Shown here piece after piece: positions 59,757 to 64,000 of a DNA stretch of 64,000 nucleotides; the first letter of the stretch is position 1, and each line of letters opens with the position of its first letter. The notes beneath the pieces were generated by a model. That model ran no database searches. It was not told where the DNA came from and was given only the letters and a program-made list of their open reading frames with translations. Location of the stretch: assembly GCA_965207595.1 (NCBI GenBank), contig CBDBMW010000012.1:310001-374000 (forward strand). Direction: 5' to 3'. The DNA is from JAGWAJ01 sp026707615. GTDB taxonomy: Bacteria; Acidobacteriota; Vicinamibacteria; Vicinamibacterales; UBA8438. The position numbers and the translations under genes are program-made.

Positions 59757-61460
59757 TCAGGCCGGCCCTTCCTCCAGACGGGGGTGCATCGCGCTCCACG
59801 GGGCGAGTCGCTCGTAGGCATGGGCCACCCCGAGCACCGTTGCCTCGTCGTAGAGGCGGCCCGTGATCATCAGCGCGACCGGGAGACCGCCGGCGAAGCC
59901 CGCCTTCACCGCGACGGCCGGGTGCCCCGTCAGGTTCGTCATCGCCAGTCCCGCGCTGCGGGTGGGGCTGACGAAGACGTCGACGCGCGCCAGCAGGTCT
60001 TCCAGGCGCTCGATGAGCAGCGTCCGCGCCCGCTGGGCCCGGAGGTACTCGACGGCCGGGATGTAGCGGGAGGCGCGGAAGCTGTTGGGCCACGCGTCGG
60101 CCGTCTGACGAGTCAGCTCGTCCACGCCGCCGCTCCGGGTGAGGTCGTCGAAGGCCGCGGCCGACTCGGCCTCCAGGATGATGCGCAGCGCGTCGGCCGG
60201 GAAGTCGGGCAACTCGACCGGGACGAGCGTCGCCCCCGCGTCGCGCAGGACGTCGAGCGCCGCCGCGAGCGCCGCCCGGTGCTCGCCCGTGGCGTCCCGG
60301 GGCGGCGCCGCGAGCTCCCCGGCCACATGACCGATGCGCACGCGTCCGAGATCGAGGCCCGGATCCCACCGGAACGGGGCGTCGACGACGGTGGCATCCC
60401 GCCCGTCGGGCCCGTAGATCGCGTTGAGCACCAGGGCGCAGTCCTCGGCCGCCCGGCACATCGGTCCGATCTTGTCCATGGTCCAGCTCAGGGCCATGGC
60501 GCCGTGGCGGCTCACCCGGCCGTAGGTGGGCCGGAGGCCGGTCACGCCGCACGCCGCCGACGGCGAGATGATGGAGCCGAGCGTCTCGCTGCCGATCGAG
60601 AACCCGACCAGGCCGGCCGCCGTGGCGGCGCCCGGCCCCGCCGACGATCCGCTGGAGCTGCGGGTGACGTCCCACGGGTTGCGGGTCGAGCCGCCGAACC
60701 AGACGCCGCCGCGGGCGAGCGCGCCCGTCGACAGCTTGGCGACCAGCACCGCGCCCGCCTCGCGCAACCGCTCGACGACGGTCGCATCGTGGTCGAACAC
60801 CTGGTCGGCGAAGGGCCGGGCGCCCCACGTGGTCCGGATGCCGGCCGTCGCCAGCAGGTCCTTCGCCCCCCACGGCACGCCGTGCAGCGGCCCACGATAG
60901 CGGCCGGCCGCCATCTCGCGGTCGGCCTCTGCCGCTTGCGCCCGCGCCAGATCGGGCGTCAGGGTCACGACGCACCGCAGGCGGTCGGCGTAACGCGCCA
61001 GCCGCGCGAGGTACATCTCCGCGAGCGCGGTCGCGGTGACCTGCCGCCGCTCGAGCAGCGTGGCCAGCACGGTCAGCGGCGCGAACGCCAAGCCTTCCAC
61101 GGACGGCACCTCGCCGTCGGTCGCGCGCGCGAACGGCTGCGCCGCGGACGGCGTGGCGCGGCCCGGAGGCCGCCCGGCGACGTGCGACGGATCGAAGTGG
61201 AACGCGGGCTCGACCTGCGGGCCGATGGGGACCGCGCGCAGTTGGCGGTAGCGCCGGCGGTTGCGGGCGACGGCGGCGCGCATCAGCTCGTGCTCGGCCG
61301 TCGTGAAGTCGAGGTCGGCCAGGGAGCCGGCGCCGGCAAGGGTGTCGGATAGGAGATCCGGCGCCGGCTGGCCCGCCGCGAGTCGCGGGACCGTGCCGGC
61401 CGCAAGCCCGGCCGGCACGGTGCGCAGGAACGTCCGGCGTCCGACGCGCGAGTGCGGCAT
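59757..61460 (-). CDS. Tat-exported amidase-signature enzyme
   Basis: 567 residues from ATG 61460 (MPHSRVGRRTFLRTVPAGLA). The twin-arginine signal RRTFLR with a hydrophobic stretch and AAGQPAP directs it folded to the periplasm. Amidase triad: Lys200 (GAKD), cis-Ser272 (SSSGSSAGPG) and Ser296 (SETLGSIISPS), keeping the 24-residue Ser-Ser spacing. An additional ~60-residue helical N-terminal segment precedes the core. Hydrolyses an unknown periplasmic amide. An alternative start at 61490 would weaken the Tat signal. Distinct from the cytoplasmic amidase at 52272. Confidence 0.9.
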   Translation of the reverse strand: MPHSRVGRRTFLRTVPAGLAAGTVPRLAAGQPAPDLLSDTLAGAGSLADLDFTTAEHELMRAAVARNRRRYRQLRAVPIGPQVEPAFHFDPSHVAGRPPGRATPSAAQPFARATDGEVPSVEGLAFAPLTVLATLLERRQVTATALAEMYLARLARYADRLRCVVTLTPDLARAQAAEADREMAAGRYRGPLHGVPWGAKDLLATAGIRTTWGARPFADQVFDHDATVVERLREAGAVLVAKLSTGALARGGVWFGGSTRNPWDVTRSSSGSSAGPGAATAAGLVGFSIGSETLGSIISPSAACGVTGLRPTYGRVSRHGAMALSWTMDKIGPMCRAAEDCALVLNAIYGPDGRDATVVDAPFRWDPGLDLGRVRIGHVAGELAAPPRDATGEHRAALAAALDVLRDAGATLVPVELPDFPADALRIILEAESAAAFDDLTRSGGVDELTRQTADAWPNSFRASRYIPAVEYLRAQRARTLLIERLEDLLARVDVFVSPTRSAGLAMTNLTGHPAVAVKAGFAGGLPVALMITGRLYDEATVLGVAHAYERLAPWSAMHPRLEEGPA

Positions 61461-61551
61461 CGCGAGTGCCTCCCGTGGTCGGGTCAGCATACCGCACGCG
61501 CCCCGGCCGGCCGGCTTCGGCGACGCCCGGCCGGTTCGCGACCGCCGGCCG

Positions 61552-63426
61552 TCAGTTGCGATCGAGCGGCACGTCTCCGCCCGGCGCGGAGCCGGGCGGC
61601 ACCGTGCGCGCACCCGGCGCTGACGGCGCCGGGGTTGGCGCGCCCGCCTTCGCCGGCGAGTTCGCTCCCGCCGCCGCGCCTCCCGCCGCCGGCGAGCCCC
61701 CCACCCGCGGCGGACTCGCTCCGGGCGGCGCGGGCGCGGCCACTCGCGGCGGCGGTTCCGCCCGCGGCGGCGCCGGAGATGCGGTCGCCGGCACGGACAG
61801 TTGCGGGGCAGGCACCGTGACCGGGGCCGCGGTCCTCGGCGGGTCCTGGGCCGGCGGCGCCGGCGCCATCGGCGGCGCCGGCGCCATCGGCGGCAACGGC
61901 ACGCCGGGCGGCCCGCCCGGAATCCCTCCCGGCAAGGAGGGGGAACCGAAGCGGTTCAGGATGATCGCCCCGAACCCGGCCGTCCACGCCAGGTACTCGA
62001 CCAGCAGGCCGGTGAGCGTGAACAGCACGGCGAAGAACGTGAAGAAGTTGCCCGCCGCGCGCATCGCGTCGCTCGCCATCGCGGGGATCAGCAGAATCGC
62101 CATCCCGCCCCAGACCGTCAGGTAGGGGGCGGGCCCGGTCCGGCCGAAGCGCTCGCCGACCCACGCTCCGACCCCGTGGACGACCCCGGTGAAACCGACC
62201 AGCATCACGACGAACAGCGCCAGGCCGAGGAAAGGAAGCAGGAGCAGGAACGGAATCCCGATGACGGAGACGACCAGCAGGAAGACGCCCGCCAGCAGCA
62301 CGGGCACGAGCAGCATCTGGGCCAGGAACCCCACGAGTCCCGCCTTGACCGGCTCGTTGCGGCAACGGCGGGCAACGCGCTCGACCGGGCCGCTCCCCAC
62401 GAACACGATGAGCGATGCAAGCAGGGCAAGCAGTATGAAGCGCACCACCGTGCCCGCCAGATCGGCGACGTAGTAGGGGCGGAAGGTCCCGCCGTCGAAC
62501 CAGTCGCCGCCGCCGAAGGCACCTCCGAACCCGACGTGGTTGATGCCGCGCCGGAACTCCGCCGTCGGCGCCCGGGAGACGGGCCCGCCCACGACCGTGA
62601 CCTCGCTCCGCAGCGAGGCCTCGGGGCCGAAGCGGGCCGAGCCGCCGACCACCACGACGTCCCGCGCGACGTAGCCGTTCACGTCCAGGGCCCCGCCGAT
62701 GACGACGATGTCGCCGCGCGCCTCGCCGTTCATCGTCACCCGGCCGCCGAACACCACGATGTCGCCCTCCACCCGCTCGTCGTCGGCCACCGTGATCGTC
62801 CCGAAGAAACGCACCATGTCCCGGGCGACGATGCGGCGAGCGGGCGGGTCGGGCGGAGTGGGCGCGGGCGGCGCGGGCGGCGCGGGCGGCGCGGCCGGCG
62901 CCACGGGCGGCGCGGCCGGCGGAGCGGGGGCTTGCGGCGGAGCGGGCGCAGGCTCGGAGGCGAGCTCGGGCTCCGCCTCCGCCTCTGCCGCCGGCTCCGG
63001 CTGCGACGGCGCGTCCGCACCGGTGCCCGCGGGCGCATCGGGCTCGCTGAACAGCGCCGCCCGCTCGGCCGCGCCGAGGTACGACAGCCGCAACAGGAGG
63101 TCGGCATCCTCGCCGAGGACCTCGCGCAGCTCCCGACCCGAGACCGGCTGGCCGTCGACGGCGACGACGCCGCCGCTGAGCTCGAGGACCCCCACGCCCT
63201 CGACCGGGGACCGCGGGAAGAGCCGCACCCCGTCGGAGAGCGTCGTCACCTCGAACCGGGCCCGGACCGCCTCGGCGAGGTCCGCCGCGCGCTCGATCGG
63301 CGGCTGGACAGCGGAGGCGGAGGCGACCTGCGGGGCCGCGACCACGACAGCTCCGGCCGCGGTCATCAGCCACCCGAGGGCGACCGCCCGCGGGCGCAGT
63401 CCCTCTTGCCGGCGGAAGGGAATCAC
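61552..63426 (-). CDS. Bactofilin-like polymer-forming membrane protein with Pro-rich tail
   Basis: 624 residues from GTG 63426, overlapping the upstream stop (GTGA). Signal or anchor helix ~15-35; a PDZ-like stretch (GVRLFPRSPVEGVGVLELSG); an Ala/Pro-rich spacer (about 160-220); a right-handed beta-helix of bactofilin type (FFGTITVADDERVEGDIVVF, GDIVVIGGALDVNGYVARDV); then four or more transmembrane helices (~365-500); finally a 130-residue Pro/Ala-rich tail. Such proteins are frequent in Acidobacteria and Gemmatimonadota and may organise the envelope. Coupled to the upstream membrane protein, perhaps an anti-sigma factor. Confidence 0.85.
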   Translation of the reverse strand: MIPFRRQEGLRPRAVALGWLMTAAGAVVVAAPQVASASAVQPPIERAADLAEAVRARFEVTTLSDGVRLFPRSPVEGVGVLELSGGVVAVDGQPVSGRELREVLGEDADLLLRLSYLGAAERAALFSEPDAPAGTGADAPSQPEPAAEAEAEPELASEPAPAPPQAPAPPAAPPVAPAAPPAPPAPPAPTPPDPPARRIVARDMVRFFGTITVADDERVEGDIVVFGGRVTMNGEARGDIVVIGGALDVNGYVARDVVVVGGSARFGPEASLRSEVTVVGGPVSRAPTAEFRRGINHVGFGGAFGGGDWFDGGTFRPYYVADLAGTVVRFILLALLASLIVFVGSGPVERVARRCRNEPVKAGLVGFLAQMLLVPVLLAGVFLLVVSVIGIPFLLLLPFLGLALFVVMLVGFTGVVHGVGAWVGERFGRTGPAPYLTVWGGMAILLIPAMASDAMRAAGNFFTFFAVLFTLTGLLVEYLAWTAGFGAIILNRFGSPSLPGGIPGGPPGVPLPPMAPAPPMAPAPPAQDPPRTAAPVTVPAPQLSVPATASPAPPRAEPPPRVAAPAPPGASPPRVGGSPAAGGAAAGANSPAKAGAPTPAPSAPGARTVPPGSAPGGDVPLDRN

Positions 63427-63956
63427 CACTGCTTGTCCTCCTTCGACCTCGGTTCGCGGCCGATCCGGAGCAGGCGGTGCAGCGCGTAGAGTGCCGCCAC
63501 CCCCACGAACTCGACTGCGACGAGGCCTCCCGTCACCCCGGGCGCCGAGACGGCCTCGCCGAGCCCTCGGCCGACCCGCCGAAGGATGGCCCACCCATCG
63601 AGGCCCCCTTCGACCGCTCGTACAACCCAGACGAACCCCTCCGCGGAGAAGTTCAGCAGCGCCACCGCCGCCGACCCGAGGAAGGGCAGCATCGCCAGCA
63701 GCACCCACACTGCCGCGACGGCGCCGAGGACCAGGACGGCGACCAGCGCCGCCGCCCGTCTCGGGCCCGACGGGGCACCGGCCGCCGCATCGGCGCCGCC
63801 GACGGCCAGCGCCACCCGATCCGCCAGACGGGCCGGCGCGCGGGCCGCGGTCAGGTCGCCGGCCAGGGTGCCGAACAGCCGGTCGGCCTCGTCGGCACGA
63901 CCCGCCAGCTCGGCTTCCAGCCAGCGCTGCGCGGTAGAGTCCCCTTCGCCTGCCAC
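63423..63956 (-). CDS. Membrane protein, anti-sigma-factor-like
   Basis: 177 residues, GTG start at 63956. An N-terminal soluble segment of ~65 residues with a zinc-less anti-sigma-like helix pattern (QRWLEAELAGRADEADRLFG) is followed by transmembrane helices at ~70-100 and ~140-160, and a basic tail ending SKEDKQW. The gene stop overlaps the start of the bactofilin-like gene. Comparable genes elsewhere follow an ECF sigma factor gene; the window ends 44 bp upstream, so this cannot be checked here. The start is uncertain because the frame remains open to the window edge. Confidence 0.6.
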   Translation of the reverse strand: MAGEGDSTAQRWLEAELAGRADEADRLFGTLAGDLTAARAPARLADRVALAVGGADAAAGAPSGPRRAAALVAVLVLGAVAAVWVLLAMLPFLGSAAVALLNFSAEGFVWVVRAVEGGLDGWAILRRVGRGLGEAVSAPGVTGGLVAVEFVGVAALYALHRLLRIGREPRSKEDKQW

Positions 63957-64000
63957 CGGGTATGGCGCCCCCTTGTGTGTCTACGGGGCGCGGCGCGCGG

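Overview
The window is about 64 kb of very G+C-rich bacterial chromosome, densely coded on both strands. No rRNA, tRNA, CRISPR array, integrase or transposase was seen. The gene types point to Acidobacteriota, most likely a Vicinamibacteria-like lineage: a large planctomycete-type DUF1587/1592/1588 cytochrome, secreted proteins with the signature GEPDLQGIW, PQQ-like propellers that start DWPEWRG, a bactofilin-like membrane protein, Uma2 and retropepsin-like families, and a TonB C-terminal protein of acidobacterial type. This placement rests on family recognition only; Gemmatimonadota or Planctomycetota are the main alternatives.

Layout. 1-8.3 kb: truncated DUF1592-type cytochrome, two gene remnants (an ATPase tail and a DUF433 head), a Ski2/DUF3516-like helicase, a metallophosphoesterase overlapping a PQQ-like propeller. 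8.4-12.5 kb: a cyclophilin-fold protein, then a three-subunit molybdenum hydroxylase operon (2Fe-2S, Mo-binding, FAD subunits; form-II type active-site loop). 12.8-14.4 kb: HipA/HipB toxin-antitoxin pair. 14.7-17.2 kb: tandem paralogous secreted proteins. 17.5-27.2 kb: housekeeping block (thiC, an RlmI-like methyltransferase, rpiB, glyA, a DinG-like helicase, an AAA ATPase-nuclease, a YggS-type protein). 27.4-33.2 kb: M1 peptidase, a radical SAM protein with unusual cysteine spacing, and a P-loop kinase fused to a Nudix-like domain.

33.3-46.3 kb holds an apparent acyl-CoA pathway read leftwards: CitE-like lyase, MmgE/PrpD protein, amidohydrolase and MaoC hydratase (33.3-37.8 kb), then CaiB/BaiF CoA-transferase and acyl-CoA dehydrogenase (44.0-46.3 kb). 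Between the halves lies a 6-kb accessory stretch: an operon of retropepsin-like protease, J-domain/TPR membrane protein, TonB C-terminal protein and PD-(D/E)XK protein; an inverted second protease; intact and broken Uma2 genes; a 162-bp direct repeat; a PP2C phosphatase; and a HEPN remnant. Directly after follows a second island of visibly lower G+C (46.4-48.7 kb): a Ser/Thr kinase with an N-terminal helix-turn-helix-like domain, divergent from a Dam-type DNA adenine methylase that abuts a small PD-(D/E)XK nuclease. This is the best candidate here for a new restriction or defence arrangement.

49.2-64 kb returns to ordinary genes: NamZ-like muramidase, SRPBCC protein, FAD oxidoreductase, two amidases, rhodanese, alpha/beta hydrolase, a paired M16 peptidase operon preceded by yjbQ, a secreted protein, and a bactofilin-like membrane protein coupled to a small membrane protein. 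A 46-bp tandem palindromic repeat sits between convergent genes at 53.9 kb, and a short dispersed repeat (core GGAGTCTGCGCCG) occurs in four intergenic places.
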